Source of the DNA: Phycisphaerae bacterium
GTDB taxonomy: Bacteria; Chloroflexota; Anaerolineae; 4572-78; J111
DNA length: 64,000 nucleotides
Direction: 5' to 3'
NCBI GenBank assembly: GCA_028285035.1
Contig: JANQQF010000192.1
Span: 50,062 to 114,061 of the forward strand
Under the pieces are notes generated by a model. It did not search any database. It had not been told where the DNA came from and saw nothing but the letters and a program-made list of their open reading frames with translations. A program made the translations under genes and the position numbers. Of the stretch, positions 50,072-59,600 are shown in pieces (the first letter of the stretch is position 1; each line of letters begins with the position of its first letter).

Positions 50072-51292
50072 ATGATGACATTTATGACATCCAATCGTAT
50101 TTCTGTTCGTGAAGATTATTTACTCTATTTTGCTGGCTATTTTTTGATTGCCACGGTGGGAATCGCAAGTTTAATCCAGCCAACAAGTTGGCTTGATCGT
50201 ACTGTAATTGTCATTGGCTTATTGCTGTTTGCGGTTGTCCACACGCAAGGTATCAAAGATTTTCAGCAAGGGCTTCAATGGCGTGCCCATGTTGGGCTAG
50301 CTATAGGTACAGGCCTTGTCCTGGGGTTAATATTTTTCAGCTCAGCAAAGTGTGTACTTCTTTTCTTTATCTTAAGCGTTCACGCTATGATTTCGCTGCC
50401 TGTCAGACATGGTGTGAAGTGGCTTGTCTCATTTTCATTGATCACCACAGCAATCTTTGTGTTCGAGCAGGGGTGGATTGTAGGTGTCATTGAAGGCTTG
50501 GTTCATAGTTCAGCCTTTGTCTTTTTCGGGATTTTCGGTAGTGCCTTGGTTCGAGCCGAATTAGCTCGAAATGAGACTGAGCAGCTATTTGGTGAATTGC
50601 AGGTAGCCCATAAACAGTTGTACGATTATGCCAGTCAGGTCGAAACCTTGGCCGTGGCTGAGGAGCGAAATCGTCTTTCCCGTGATTTGCACGATACGTT
50701 GGGGCATCGTTTGACGGTCTCTATTGTGCAACTGGAGGGAGCGGCACGCTTGGTTGATCAAGACGCCGAGCGGGCCGGTGAAATGGTCGATACTGTGCGC
50801 GGCCAACTGCGTGAAGGCTTGGATGAAGTCCGACAAACTGTGGCGATGCTCCGTACGCCCCTGGCCACAGATTTATCACTGCCCAAGGCCTTAAAGAAAT
50901 TGACGCTGGAGTTTCGAGAAGCGACCTCATTAGAAATTCACACCACGGTTCCTGACACATTGCCACCCTTGCCCGATGGGCATCGGATGGCCCTCTATCG
51001 TGTGGCCCAGGAAGGCTTGACCAACGTTCAACGCCATGCTCAAGCCGACAATGCTTGGCTTCAATTAGAGGTGGAACCGGAGGCTGTTACCCTAAAGATT
51101 AAAGATGACGGGGCTGGGATTGCCAGTGATCGTGAGAAGTCGGCTGGCTTTGGCCTAAAAGGAATGCAGGAGCGCGCCGCGCAACTAGGGGGAGCGTTGG
51201 ACATCATCTCAGAGGCAACTCAAGGGACCCAACTTGTTTTCCGTATCCCCCGCACTTTGGAGATGGGACATGGCTCAGTCGGCGGTCATTAA
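50072..51292 (+). CDS. NarL-type sensor histidine kinase
   Basis: A 406-residue membrane kinase. About six hydrophobic segments (roughly 15-150) form a sensing membrane domain with hardly any external loop. A short coiled coil (165-200) leads to the HisKA_3 dimerisation/phospho-acceptor helix LSRDLHDTLGHRLT with His at about 206. The ATPase domain shows ALYRVAQEGLTNVQRHAQA (N box), DDGAGIA (G1) and GFGLKGMQERA (G2). It overlaps the response regulator gene by 23 bases, a coupling that supports the pair. The signal is unknown, but a membrane-embedded sensor fits cell-envelope or antibiotic stress as in LiaS-like kinases. Confidence 0.88.
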   Translation: MMTFMTSNRISVREDYLLYFAGYFLIATVGIASLIQPTSWLDRTVIVIGLLLFAVVHTQGIKDFQQGLQWRAHVGLAIGTGLVLGLIFFSSAKCVLLFFILSVHAMISLPVRHGVKWLVSFSLITTAIFVFEQGWIVGVIEGLVHSSAFVFFGIFGSALVRAELARNETEQLFGELQVAHKQLYDYASQVETLAVAEERNRLSRDLHDTLGHRLTVSIVQLEGAARLVDQDAERAGEMVDTVRGQLREGLDEVRQTVAMLRTPLATDLSLPKALKKLTLEFREATSLEIHTTVPDTLPPLPDGHRMALYRVAQEGLTNVQRHAQADNAWLQLEVEPEAVTLKIKDDGAGIASDREKSAGFGLKGMQERAAQLGGALDIISEATQGTQLVFRIPRTLEMGHGSVGGH

Positions 51293-51929
51293 TATTCTGC
51301 TGGTCGATGACCAACGCTTGATGCGAGATGGTCTACGCACCCTGCTTGAGCTTGAGCCTGATTTGGAAATTGTAGGTGAAGCTGAGAACGGGCGAGAAGC
51401 CATCGACATGTTTCCGCAGTTGGCCCCTGATGTGGTTTTAATGGACATTCGAATGCCAGAATTGGATGGCGTTGAGGCCACCCGTCGAATATGTCAGCAA
51501 TGGCCCCAAGCGCGGGTTATGATTTTGACGACATTTGATGACGATGAGTATGTTTTTGAGGGGCTACGCGCTGGGGCACTTGGCTACATGTTGAAAGCTG
51601 TGTCCGGCAATGAGTTAGCCGAGGCCGTTCGGACCATCGCTACCGGCGGGGCTTTGATTGAGCCATCCGTAGCCCGTAAAGTCGTGGCCGAGTTTGCTCG
51701 GCTGACCCCTCAAACCCCGCGTGCCGTTACGCTCCCCGAACCTCTTTCTGATCGGGAAAAGGAAATTGTGCAGACGTTAGCTAAAGGGTTGACCAATCGT
51801 GAGATTGCTCGTCAACTTAATTTGGCGGAGGGCACGGTAAAAAATTATGTAACCAATATATTGCAGAAGCTTGATGTACGTGATCGAACTCAGGCTGCGC
51901 TGCGGGCACATGAGCTAGGCCTCCTTTGA
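51270..51929 (+). CDS. LuxR/NarL-family response regulator
   Basis: A 219-residue DNA-binding regulator. The receiver has the acidic pair VDDQ (12-15), Asp59 as phospho-acceptor (VLMDIRMPELDG) and the TTFDDDEYVF switch region. The C-terminal LuxR HTH (about 158-215) reads LSDREKEIVQTLAKGLTNREIARQLNLAEGTVKNYVTNILQKL. The ATG at 51270 has GGAGATGGGAC before it and lies inside the 3' end of the kinase gene. It is the partner of that kinase. The ABC exporter gene 303 bases downstream is a reasonable target. Confidence 0.88.
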   Translation: MAQSAVINILLVDDQRLMRDGLRTLLELEPDLEIVGEAENGREAIDMFPQLAPDVVLMDIRMPELDGVEATRRICQQWPQARVMILTTFDDDEYVFEGLRAGALGYMLKAVSGNELAEAVRTIATGGALIEPSVARKVVAEFARLTPQTPRAVTLPEPLSDREKEIVQTLAKGLTNREIARQLNLAEGTVKNYVTNILQKLDVRDRTQAALRAHELGLL

Positions 51930-52232
51930 TTAATTGGTCTCCTTCCTAAAGATATTGTCTGTAACATCTCCTCTATCTTTCCCCAAACAATCTCACCTAG
52001 TGTTCCGACAAAGCTTGTTTGTCGGATAGAGCATTCGTGTCGGAACACTTAAACTGAAGCATTTGGCTAACTCTCACCCGGCAAAAGAAGTTTGCTTCAG
52101 TACTAGGCTATCTCCACGATTTCCATACTCCATCTTTTACACGTATAATAAAGAAGATTGCCACAAATTAGGGGATAATTCAGCCCATTCCTTAATCAAA
52201 TCACACAACCCACCTAACTGTTACGAAAATTT
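51930..52232. other. Structured intergenic region upstream of the ABC exporter
   Basis: AGTGTTCCGACA (51999-52010) and TGTCGGAACACT (52038-52049) form a 12-base inverted repeat, with a third TGTCGGA word inside. CTGAAGC/GCTTCAG forms a second pair immediately after. This may be a MITE or a leader structure. TTTCCA (52120-52125) and TATAAT (52144-52149) with an 18-base spacer are a plausible promoter. No precursor-peptide gene was found. Confidence 0.5.
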
Positions 52233-54959
52233 ATGAGTACAAACACGCCAGAATTGCCCTTTTTTGCCCCAAGCGTTGCGGGCTTCCCAAAGTTAAATTC
52301 TGGATTGATTGTATTCAAATGTCTTTTGGCTGGATACAAGACAGATGTCAGCGATCAAAAACTCCTTTCAATGCCGTATGGAGAGGTTCAAGACTCATAT
52401 CTTGAACACTCCGCCAAAACAGCCCCCCTCTTTGCCTCGGTTGATCTTTTAGCTGAAACTGGGCGTAAGCTTGGCTTTACCATTGGCCCTCAAGTGCTAC
52501 CCACCGACTACGCCTTCAGTGATCAAGCCACGTATCCAAGCCTCATTGCGATGCAACCTATCCCGGAAGAGCCAGCCTATTGGGTGGTGATTTGGCGACG
52601 GGTCGGCCCATTTTATCAGATTTATGACCCTAAGCTTGGGCATCGCTGGTTAACACGGTCAAATTTGTTGGCTGAAGTGTACCGCGAAACGGTTCCAATT
52701 ACTGTGGAACAGTGGCAGACTCTTAGCCAACTCAATAGCTTTAAAGATGCCCTCCACCATCGGTTGACAGGATTAGGCTTGTCTGTGGTTGATGTCAAGA
52801 CATTTCTCAAAACGGCCGAGTCTGACAAAGATGCGTATCCCTTGGTTACATTGGATGCTGCCACCCGAATGGTTTCTCACTTGGTTCAGGAAAAAAGCAT
52901 TGATAAAGGGGAAGAAGCCAAGCAACTGCTGGAAACTTTGAGTGACCAAACCTTAAGACCGTTACGTGGACAAAGTCCTGTCATTCCAGCGCAACACTGG
53001 GTTGTTTCCGTTAATGAGGACCGTACTGCGACAAATTTGCCCCTGAAATTTGAAGGGTTAGTTCGGCTCCAAATCGAGGGATATGATCCGGTAGCTGACC
53101 TGAATGCAATTGAGGATGCGCCACGGGAGACTGATTCGATTGATACCACCACTTGGTTACCTCGGACACTAATCCAATATCTACGCACTGAGGGATCTTG
53201 GTCATTACTCATCATTGGTATTTCGCTGGTCTTTGCTGCTGCCAGCGTGTTTGTTCAGGCAATTTTGTTACGTGGTCTGATGACTCTTGGGCTTGATTTA
53301 GTCACCTTGGAGCAACGTATATGGGCGATCGGGCTGATTTTAACTTTTTCCGTAACCCTACTTGGCCTGCAATGGTTTAGTCTCAAATCTGTCTTGACGT
53401 TGGGGCATCAACTGGAAGCCCGATTACGGATGGCGATCTTGGCCGTCATTCCTGATTTGAGTTCCCAAACCTTTCAACACATATCTGCCGCAGACTTGAT
53501 TGAGCGGATCAATAGTTTGCGGGTTGTGCGCCAATTCCCCTTTTATGTTAGCGAGTTTGTCCACTATATCTGTCAATTTGGCTTTACTATTCTGGGCCTA
53601 TTTTTGATCGATTGGGTTGTCGCCCTTATCGCTCTACTTCGAATGACATTGTCATTGGTTTTGATTGGCGCGGGACGCTCACTCAATGCTGAAAATTTAA
53701 GAACGCGAACCTACTTAGGTGCCCTCAGCCGTTTTTCCCTCGACTCAATGCGGGGCCTCCAGACGATACGCACCCACAGCGCAGAGCAATCAACCCGGCG
53801 GGCTTATCGGGATATGCTTCGCCAATGGCATCAGGCCCAATGGCTAGAGTATCGTAAAGAAATTTGGTTGGATGCTGGGATGAAAGTTCTGTCCCACGTC
53901 CTGATCGCCTTGATTATCGTGATTTATGCCTTGCGCGGCGGAAATCCGGTCAATTGGTTACTCCTTTTCTATTGGAGCTTTAATCTAGACCGCCTTGGTA
54001 AACAGCTCATGTTGCTTTCCTTTGTCTATTATCGAGATCAAAGTAAAGTGGATCGCTTTTTACAACTGTTCAAAACCCCACGTGAAGCCGACCTTTTCAA
54101 TAATACTGATGATGAAGTAGATGCGGTTCAAGACTCGTTATCAGCCTCGCCCGCAGTGGCCATTGATTTGCAAAAAGTGACGGTCAAGCTTGAATCGGAA
54201 ACTATCTTTAATGAGATTGATTTACAAATTGACGCAGGCAGTCAAGTTGCCATTGTCGGACCATCAGGGGCTGGTAAATCGACCTTGGTCGGGTTATTGT
54301 TGGGGTGGTATCAACCAGTGTCTGGGCAAATTTTGATTGATCAGCAACCGCTGACTTACTCGTATTTACAGCAACTGCGGCAACACATTGCCTGGGTGGA
54401 CCCCACGGTTCAGCTTTGGAATCGATCATTTTTATACAATGTGCGGTATAATAATCAAGAGCAGAAACAAGCCCTTAATCTAATTATTAACCAAGCAGAC
54501 CTACGTGATTTGCTTGAACGCTTACCAGAGGGAATGCAAACTTCGCTGGGGGGTGAAGGTCAGTTTGTGTCCGGCGGCGAAGGACAGCGAATTCGACTGG
54601 CCCGGGCAATGCAACGGAAACAGGCGCGTTTGGTCATTCTGGATGAACCATTTCGTGGGCTTGATCGTGAGAAGCGGCGGGAACTGCTTGAAAAAGCTCG
54701 CCATTATTGGTCGGAGGCAACAATCTTGTGCGTGACGCATGATGTAGGCCAAACGACGGATTTTGAGCGAATTTTGATGATGGATCAAGGCCGAATTATT
54801 GAAGATGGTGCCCCTCAAACCTTGCTAGATCAGACTGACTCGCGATATCGTCAGATGTTAGAGGCCGAGGAATCGGTACGAGAAAAAATGTGGGCTGGTG
54901 ACCATTGGCGCCATATTTGGCTGGAAAACGGCCAATTGGTTGAGTTATCCAAGAAATAG
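52233..54959 (+). CDS. ABC exporter with inactive C39-like N-terminal domain (bacteriocin/RTX-export type)
   Basis: A 908-residue half-transporter. Residues 15-170 align in layout with peptidase C39 domains (SGLIVFKCLLAGYKTDVSD; AYWVVIWRRVGPFYQIYDPKLGHRWL), but the catalytic Cys and His positions hold Val and Tyr, so it is a C39-like docking domain as in HlyB. A linker (170-310) and a six-helix membrane domain (about 320-600) follow. The ATPase has Walker A GPSGAGKST (676-684), signature SGGEGQR (about 780) and Walker B LVILDEPF. It would export a peptide or protein without processing it. Downstream are two pentapeptide-repeat genes. No HlyD-type partner is seen. Confidence 0.78.
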   Translation: MSTNTPELPFFAPSVAGFPKLNSGLIVFKCLLAGYKTDVSDQKLLSMPYGEVQDSYLEHSAKTAPLFASVDLLAETGRKLGFTIGPQVLPTDYAFSDQATYPSLIAMQPIPEEPAYWVVIWRRVGPFYQIYDPKLGHRWLTRSNLLAEVYRETVPITVEQWQTLSQLNSFKDALHHRLTGLGLSVVDVKTFLKTAESDKDAYPLVTLDAATRMVSHLVQEKSIDKGEEAKQLLETLSDQTLRPLRGQSPVIPAQHWVVSVNEDRTATNLPLKFEGLVRLQIEGYDPVADLNAIEDAPRETDSIDTTTWLPRTLIQYLRTEGSWSLLIIGISLVFAAASVFVQAILLRGLMTLGLDLVTLEQRIWAIGLILTFSVTLLGLQWFSLKSVLTLGHQLEARLRMAILAVIPDLSSQTFQHISAADLIERINSLRVVRQFPFYVSEFVHYICQFGFTILGLFLIDWVVALIALLRMTLSLVLIGAGRSLNAENLRTRTYLGALSRFSLDSMRGLQTIRTHSAEQSTRRAYRDMLRQWHQAQWLEYRKEIWLDAGMKVLSHVLIALIIVIYALRGGNPVNWLLLFYWSFNLDRLGKQLMLLSFVYYRDQSKVDRFLQLFKTPREADLFNNTDDEVDAVQDSLSASPAVAIDLQKVTVKLESETIFNEIDLQIDAGSQVAIVGPSGAGKSTLVGLLLGWYQPVSGQILIDQQPLTYSYLQQLRQHIAWVDPTVQLWNRSFLYNVRYNNQEQKQALNLIINQADLRDLLERLPEGMQTSLGGEGQFVSGGEGQRIRLARAMQRKQARLVILDEPFRGLDREKRRELLEKARHYWSEATILCVTHDVGQTTDFERILMMDQGRIIEDGAPQTLLDQTDSRYRQMLEAEESVREKMWAGDHWRHIWLENGQLVELSKK

Positions 54960-54995
54960 GGTTAATCTGTAGGCTTAACTCGTTGGAGGCGTTTC

Positions 54996-56396
54996 ATGGA
55001 TTTTGAACAAATACAGCAGTTTTTAGATGAAAATGATGTTGATGTCATTAGCGAATATTTGGAATCAACGATCATTTTAAATAATACCTTAACCCAGTGG
55101 TTAACCGCCTTGTTGATCATTTTGGTGGCCGTTCTTCTCAATCGTATTTTAGACGCAATCTTTACTCACTGGCTTAAACGGTTAGCCCGGCAAACTGAAA
55201 CGCAAATGGATGATATTGTCATCGATATGATTGAGGAACCCGTCGAGATTTTAGTGATTGTTGTTGGGGTTCGGTTGTCTCTAGATACATTGAATATTCT
55301 AGCCTCTATCGCTGTCTGGGTTGAAGTGGCTTTCCAAATTACTGTTGCTCTCATTATCGCTTGGTTTATTATTCGGCTGTTGGAGCGTATTTATCAAGAG
55401 TATAAGACGGGGCTGAATTTTGTTTTGCTGGGGCGAACCTTTTTTCTTTTGTTACTATCATTGGCGGCATTTATTCTGGCCTGGACCTGGATTTTGCGTC
55501 CTGTTACCTGTATTCCTAATTGTATCGGCCTGACCCTGACCAATCGTTCGCTGGCGAATTTGAATCTGCGTGGCACGAATTTGGTTGAGGCGAATCTACG
55601 CGGGGCTGATTTTAGTGGGGCTGATTTACGTGATGCTGATTTATCAGGAGCTATTTTGGTTGGCGCTAGTTTTAGACAGGCTAATTTGAGTAATACAAAA
55701 TTTATCGGCGCTGACTTAACCGATGCTGACTTACGTGATGTTATTCTGGAAGATACTAACTTTAACGGGGCAGATTTAACTCGGGTAGACTTAACCAATA
55801 CCGATATGCGTACAGTACAGCTCAATGGTACTGTATTTTGGAACGCCACCCTCATCGGTGTAAATCTGAACAAGCGAACCGATTTAGCTGGCGGTTTATT
55901 TAGCTTCGCCGATTTTACTGGAGCTGATCTAAGTAACACCAACTTTAGTGGGGCCAATTTAAGTGGGGCCAATTTAAGTGGGGTCTCTTTTGTTGAGAGC
56001 AATCTCAGTGGCGCCCTGATAAATATTGCTACGTTAACTGGTGTCAATTTTAGTGACGCTAATTTATCGGGGGCGAGCTTTATTGGCAGTAATTTGGCCT
56101 CAACCACATTGGTTAATGCCGATCTGGTTGGAGCAAACTTGATTGGGGCGGACTTAAGTGGGGCCGATGTCAGCGGGGCTGATTTGGAGAATGTGCTGAT
56201 TTTTCGAAGTGAATGGCGTCCCCGGGACGTGATCGTAGATCGCGTTTTAGATGAGTTGAGTGACAGTCAGAAGGCAGCATTGAATTGCCATAACGCCAAT
56301 TTTAGTGGGGTACGCTCAAATGAGGAAACTGAGGGGTTAATCATACCCGAGTCGACGTTAAATATTTGTGATGATGAGACAGCGGCTCAGAATTGA
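54996..56396 (+). CDS. MscS-like membrane domain fused to a pentapeptide-repeat domain
   Basis: A 466-residue protein. Residues 30-165 hold four or five hydrophobic helices; the second with its flanking basic helix and acidic turn (RILDAIFTHWLKRLARQTETQMDDIVIDMIEEPVEIL) is typical of the membrane part of MscS-family channels. The MscS beta domain is missing. From about 180 to 400 the protein is a continuous pentapeptide-repeat (A-D/N-L-x-x: RGADFSGADLRDADLSGA), a right-handed square beta-helix. A C-x-P-x-C motif (CIPNC) sits at the junction. GGAGG precedes the ATG. The stop lies 28 bases before the start of the pentapeptide lipoprotein gene, so they form an operon. Function unknown. Confidence 0.75.
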   Translation: MDFEQIQQFLDENDVDVISEYLESTIILNNTLTQWLTALLIILVAVLLNRILDAIFTHWLKRLARQTETQMDDIVIDMIEEPVEILVIVVGVRLSLDTLNILASIAVWVEVAFQITVALIIAWFIIRLLERIYQEYKTGLNFVLLGRTFFLLLLSLAAFILAWTWILRPVTCIPNCIGLTLTNRSLANLNLRGTNLVEANLRGADFSGADLRDADLSGAILVGASFRQANLSNTKFIGADLTDADLRDVILEDTNFNGADLTRVDLTNTDMRTVQLNGTVFWNATLIGVNLNKRTDLAGGLFSFADFTGADLSNTNFSGANLSGANLSGVSFVESNLSGALINIATLTGVNFSDANLSGASFIGSNLASTTLVNADLVGANLIGADLSGADVSGADLENVLIFRSEWRPRDVIVDRVLDELSDSQKAALNCHNANFSGVRSNEETEGLIIPESTLNICDDETAAQN

Positions 56397-56424
56397 TAGT
56401 GACTTCCTCAGGGAGGAATGTGGG

Positions 56425-57387
56425 ATGAGAATCGTAAGACACATTGTGCTTTTGAGCGTCATTAGCTGGGTTTTATCGGGTTGTATTGCTGCCCTCCCTT
56501 TTGAATGTCCGCCGACCTGCACAGATGTTGTTTTGAAGGAAGCTGATCTTAATGACATGGATTTGCGTGGGGCCAATTTTAACGGGGCTCGTTTACTTGA
56601 TAGTGATCTTAGTGGTTCCCGTCTGAATGGAGCAAACTTGGCTGGGGCCAATTTAACTGGGACCGATTTAAGCCGAACAGACCTAACCGGGGTAAATCTA
56701 ACGGGAGCTAATTTGAGCGGGGCCAATTTGAGTGGGGCAATCTTGAGTGGGGCTGATTTTTCGGGAGCCGATTTCACTGGGGCGATTTTAACGCGAGTTG
56801 ATTTTACAGATGTAGCAAGCCTTAACGCTGTGATTCTTAATGACGCAAAACTGGTTGGGGCTAGTCTTTGGGGGGCAGATCTTCGTGGTGCCGAATTACT
56901 GTCGGCTGACTTGCGTGGCGCTAATCTCGTTGGGGCTAATTTAGCGGGAGCCAGTTTGGGCGATAGTGGCGATGGCGAATCAGGCGCCGATTTGGCAGGG
57001 GCGGATTTGCGTGGGATCGATCTGACTGGTGCGTCATTGGCGTATGTTGATTTAGCTGGGGCCCGTATGCTTCGGGCTAAATTAACCGGAAGTACAATTT
57101 TTAGGACGGACCTAGCTGGAGTTGATCTGTTTAAAGGGGATTTGTCTGGCGCAAATATTAATGACTCAGATCTGACGGGCGCTAATTTACGTGATGCCAA
57201 TTTAAGTGATGTTACGTTGAGGAATAATGTCTTGTTACTCGGTGGGCAATTACACGGGGCAACTTTTGCTGGGGTTGAGGTGTTTTCCTCAACTCAAGCC
57301 GACTTTAGTGGGGCCCACTATAATGCAGACACAATTTGGTCCAGTGATACCCCACCCAATGGGGCTGTCCTTGATGATGAAGAGTAG
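56425..57387 (+). CDS. Pentapeptide-repeat lipoprotein
   Basis: A 320-residue exported lipoprotein. Residues 1-17 are a signal with lipobox LSGC; the lipidated Cys is about residue 18. Shortly after comes CPPTC, again C-x-P-x-C as in the upstream gene, then about 45 pentapeptide units (GANLSGANLSGAILSGADF), interrupted once by an acidic GDSGDGESGAD loop. The end has a Thr/Trp-rich cap. GGGAGG lies before the ATG at 56425. It is the last gene of the plus-strand series; its stop is 4 bases from the stop of the convergent thioredoxin gene. Like its neighbour it may form a rod on the outer membrane face. Pentapeptide proteins can bind DNA gyrase, but an exported one would not. Confidence 0.75.
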   Translation: MRIVRHIVLLSVISWVLSGCIAALPFECPPTCTDVVLKEADLNDMDLRGANFNGARLLDSDLSGSRLNGANLAGANLTGTDLSRTDLTGVNLTGANLSGANLSGAILSGADFSGADFTGAILTRVDFTDVASLNAVILNDAKLVGASLWGADLRGAELLSADLRGANLVGANLAGASLGDSGDGESGADLAGADLRGIDLTGASLAYVDLAGARMLRAKLTGSTIFRTDLAGVDLFKGDLSGANINDSDLTGANLRDANLSDVTLRNNVLLLGGQLHGATFAGVEVFSSTQADFSGAHYNADTIWSSDTPPNGAVLDDEE

Positions 57388-57391
57388 AGAC

Positions 57392-57883
57392 TTATTTTGG
57401 TGACCACCGAGTCAAAAAAGCCTCGAACCGATTGACATCATAAGAACGATCTGACTCCAGTAGGACCGTGTGCTGGGAGTGTAATAACTGACCCGTCTCA
57501 TCAAGAATGAAAAAATGAGGATAACCGATGACCGTTGGGTATTGCCCCATAAATGCCTCATTTCGGTTCTCCTCACTGACATTAATCTTGACCACCACGA
57601 AATTATCAACAATTTTTTGCGCAATCCCCTCATTGGTGCTGATAAAATCATCCAAAATGTGACACCACACACACCAATCGCCCCCAATCTCTAGAAAAAT
57701 GTGTTTGTCTTCGGCGTCAGCTTGGGCAATCGCATTCTCAAGATCAGCAAAGGCATCTCGCTCAGGGTTGTACTCAGCGACAGCGTAGATGGTCTTTAGA
57801 TCAACTGTGCTGGCTGGGCTGAAGAGACCACAGGCTAGGGTGAGAGGGAGCAGACAAAGGATCACGCTAAGTGATGATTTCAT
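57392..57883 (-). CDS. Thioredoxin-fold lipoprotein with CxxC
   Basis: A 163-residue lipoprotein: signal residues 1-17 with lipobox TLAC18, then a thioredoxin-like domain with the active site GGDWCVWCHILDDF (Cys71, Cys74) and the cis-proline segment GYPHFFILDE. The WCxWC form is that of DUF255/thioredoxin_7-type proteins. It would act outside the membrane on disulphides. The ATG at 57883 is preferred to a TTG six codons upstream. It is the last gene of the minus-strand operon starting at glcD, after the SH3 gene. Confidence 0.78.
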   Translation of the reverse strand: MKSSLSVILCLLPLTLACGLFSPASTVDLKTIYAVAEYNPERDAFADLENAIAQADAEDKHIFLEIGGDWCVWCHILDDFISTNEGIAQKIVDNFVVVKINVSEENRNEAFMGQYPTVIGYPHFFILDETGQLLHSQHTVLLESDRSYDVNRFEAFLTRWSPK

Positions 57884-57897
57884 CAGAGTGGGTTCCT

Positions 57898-58254
57898 TCA
57901 AATTATTTCGAGGTGTATTCTAGGCATCCACCCCACCTGCCCGCTCTCTGTCATGCCCCACACCCAACCACTTTCTTGCTTGATGATGGTTACGATTTCC
58001 CCAACCGCAACGGTTAACTCTTGGGCCGTATAGTCGCATTTGAGGTGCCCCAATGACGAATTTTGTTGGCGTTCAAGATAGTTCTCTGGAATCCATCCCG
58101 ATTTTCCTGTCGTATCGGTACACCAGACAAACCCAGGCCATTCATCATCGTTTCGCCCAACGGTTACTGGGTCTCCCTTCGCAAGTACTAAAGGGTCAGG
58201 ATAGGCGCTCGTATAAGCCTCAACGACATGGGCTTGTTTAGTGTCATTTGACAT
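57898..58254 (-). CDS. Protein with two tandem SH3 domains
   Basis: A 118-residue protein made of two SH3-like domains (about 8-60 and 65-118). Each shows the SH3 pattern: A-x-x-x-Y, hydrophobic-x-K/V-G-D/E, W-x-W/F, GW(I/M)P-x-x-Y/H-L. No signal peptide is present, so it is probably cytoplasmic. It lies 8 bases after the glcF stop in the same direction and 15 bases before the thioredoxin lipoprotein start. Binding partner unknown. Confidence 0.72.
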   Translation of the reverse strand: MSNDTKQAHVVEAYTSAYPDPLVLAKGDPVTVGRNDDEWPGFVWCTDTTGKSGWIPENYLERQQNSSLGHLKCDYTAQELTVAVGEIVTIIKQESGWVWGMTESGQVGWMPRIHLEII

Positions 58255-58262
58255 ATTTATCG

Positions 58263-59519
58263 CTAATTTGCCTCACCTTGATAGGCCATTGCCAGCACTT
58301 CCATCGTGTGATACACCGGCAAGGGCTGCCCCAAATGTGCGGTGATTTGGGTCATACAGCCAATATTGCCCATTACCACCGCCTCGGCTTCGGTTGTTAA
58401 AATATTCTGCACCTTGCGTTGGCCGAGTTGGGCGGCCAATTCGGGTTGTTCTAAATTGTAGGTTCCGGCTGACCCACAGCATAGGTCCCCCTCGGGAATT
58501 TCAAGCAGGGTTAGGTTGGGGATGGCTTGGAGCAATCGTCGGGGTGGGGTGCGTACGCCTTGGGCGTGGGCCAAATGACAGGCGTCGTGGTAGGCAACGT
58601 TTAGGCTGGTGGGCAATGGTTGTGGCTCGCGCAAACCGAGATCATCCAGGAAGACAGAGATATCCTGTGCTTTGCTGGCAAACGTTTGAGCGATCTCTTC
58701 ATCGTCGCTGCCCTTAAAGAGCAACGGATACTCCTTCATCCCCGAACCACAGCCCGCAGCATTGGTGATGATGGCATCAACGTCATCAGGGAATACAGTA
58801 AAGTTATGACGAGCAAATACTTTCGCCTGCTCAGCCGCCCCGGTGTGAAGTGACAAACTGCCACAACAATTTTGGTGCTTGGGAATCACCGTTTCCACCC
58901 CATTTGCGGCCAAAACTTCGAGGGTGGCCCAATTAATTTGGGGAGCCAGCACCTGCTGGGCGCAGCCCGCCAAGAGGGCGACTCGGGCCCGACGTTCGCC
59001 CTGAGCGGGATAAATTTCTGGCAGCGGTCGGGCTTTGGGAACATCGCCAGGGACAAGGTCAATCATCGAGCCTAACTTACCTGGTAACGCCCGCTGCATC
59101 GGTTTGGCCAGCTTGCCCATTGTCACGGCCCGGCGGAAGGTTTTTGGAAAGGGCAATGTTTGTAAAACTAACTGTCTGGCGGCGCGGTCTGTCGGTGTGT
59201 GCTTGCGCTCTTTTTCAGTTAGCTCTCGGAAGGGGATAAGCAAATCGCCATACGGCACCCCGGATGGACAGGCGGGGACACACGCCTCACATCCTAAACA
59301 GCGATCAATGTAGGGCAAGGCCTCTTCTTGATCAAGATTGCCTTCAAGCACCTCTTTCATCAAAAAAATCCGGCCTCGGGGCGAGTCCATCTCTTCCCCC
59401 ATAATTTTGTAGGTCGGGCAGGCGGCTAAACAAAAACCACAGTGAACACATCCTGCCACCGCATTCGCCATCGCCTCACCCTGCGGCCCATATTTTTCGA
59501 TTGGAATGTTATGTTGCAT
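58263..59519 (-). CDS. glcF: Glycolate oxidase iron-sulfur subunit
   Basis: A 418-residue subunit of the GlcDEF complex, which oxidises glycolate to glyoxylate and passes electrons to the membrane quinone pool. It binds two [4Fe-4S] clusters through [12 protein letters not shown] (Cys24, 27, 30, 34) and [12 protein letters not shown] (Cys74, 77, 80, 84), and carries two CCG-type motifs ([18 protein letters not shown]) of the heterodisulfide-reductase fold. AAAGGA precedes the ATG. It is separated from glcE by a GNAT gene, an unusual order. Confidence 0.9.
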   Translation of the reverse strand: MQHNIPIEKYGPQGEAMANAVAGCVHCGFCLAACPTYKIMGEEMDSPRGRIFLMKEVLEGNLDQEEALPYIDRCLGCEACVPACPSGVPYGDLLIPFRELTEKERKHTPTDRAARQLVLQTLPFPKTFRRAVTMGKLAKPMQRALPGKLGSMIDLVPGDVPKARPLPEIYPAQGERRARVALLAGCAQQVLAPQINWATLEVLAANGVETVIPKHQNCCGSLSLHTGAAEQAKVFARHNFTVFPDDVDAIITNAAGCGSGMKEYPLLFKGSDDEEIAQTFASKAQDISVFLDDLGLREPQPLPTSLNVAYHDACHLAHAQGVRTPPRRLLQAIPNLTLLEIPEGDLCCGSAGTYNLEQPELAAQLGQRKVQNILTTEAEAVVMGNIGCMTQITAHLGQPLPVYHTMEVLAMAYQGEAN

Positions 59520-59600
59520 CGATACATCCTTTTTTGATGTCTATAAAGTTCCTAGCGTTAGAATTTTTTAACTCTATAAACGCTACAAACTCTCTTCAAC

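Noticed and set aside
52233..52740. Active bacteriocin-processing C39 peptidase
   Set aside because: The positions expected for catalytic Cys and His hold other residues, and no precursor peptide gene with a double-Gly leader was found nearby.
55394..57200. Two long minus-strand open frames opposite the pentapeptide genes
   Set aside because: They mirror the codon periodicity of the repeats (Lys/Pro/Ala-rich, no family likeness); typical shadow frames of repetitive genes.
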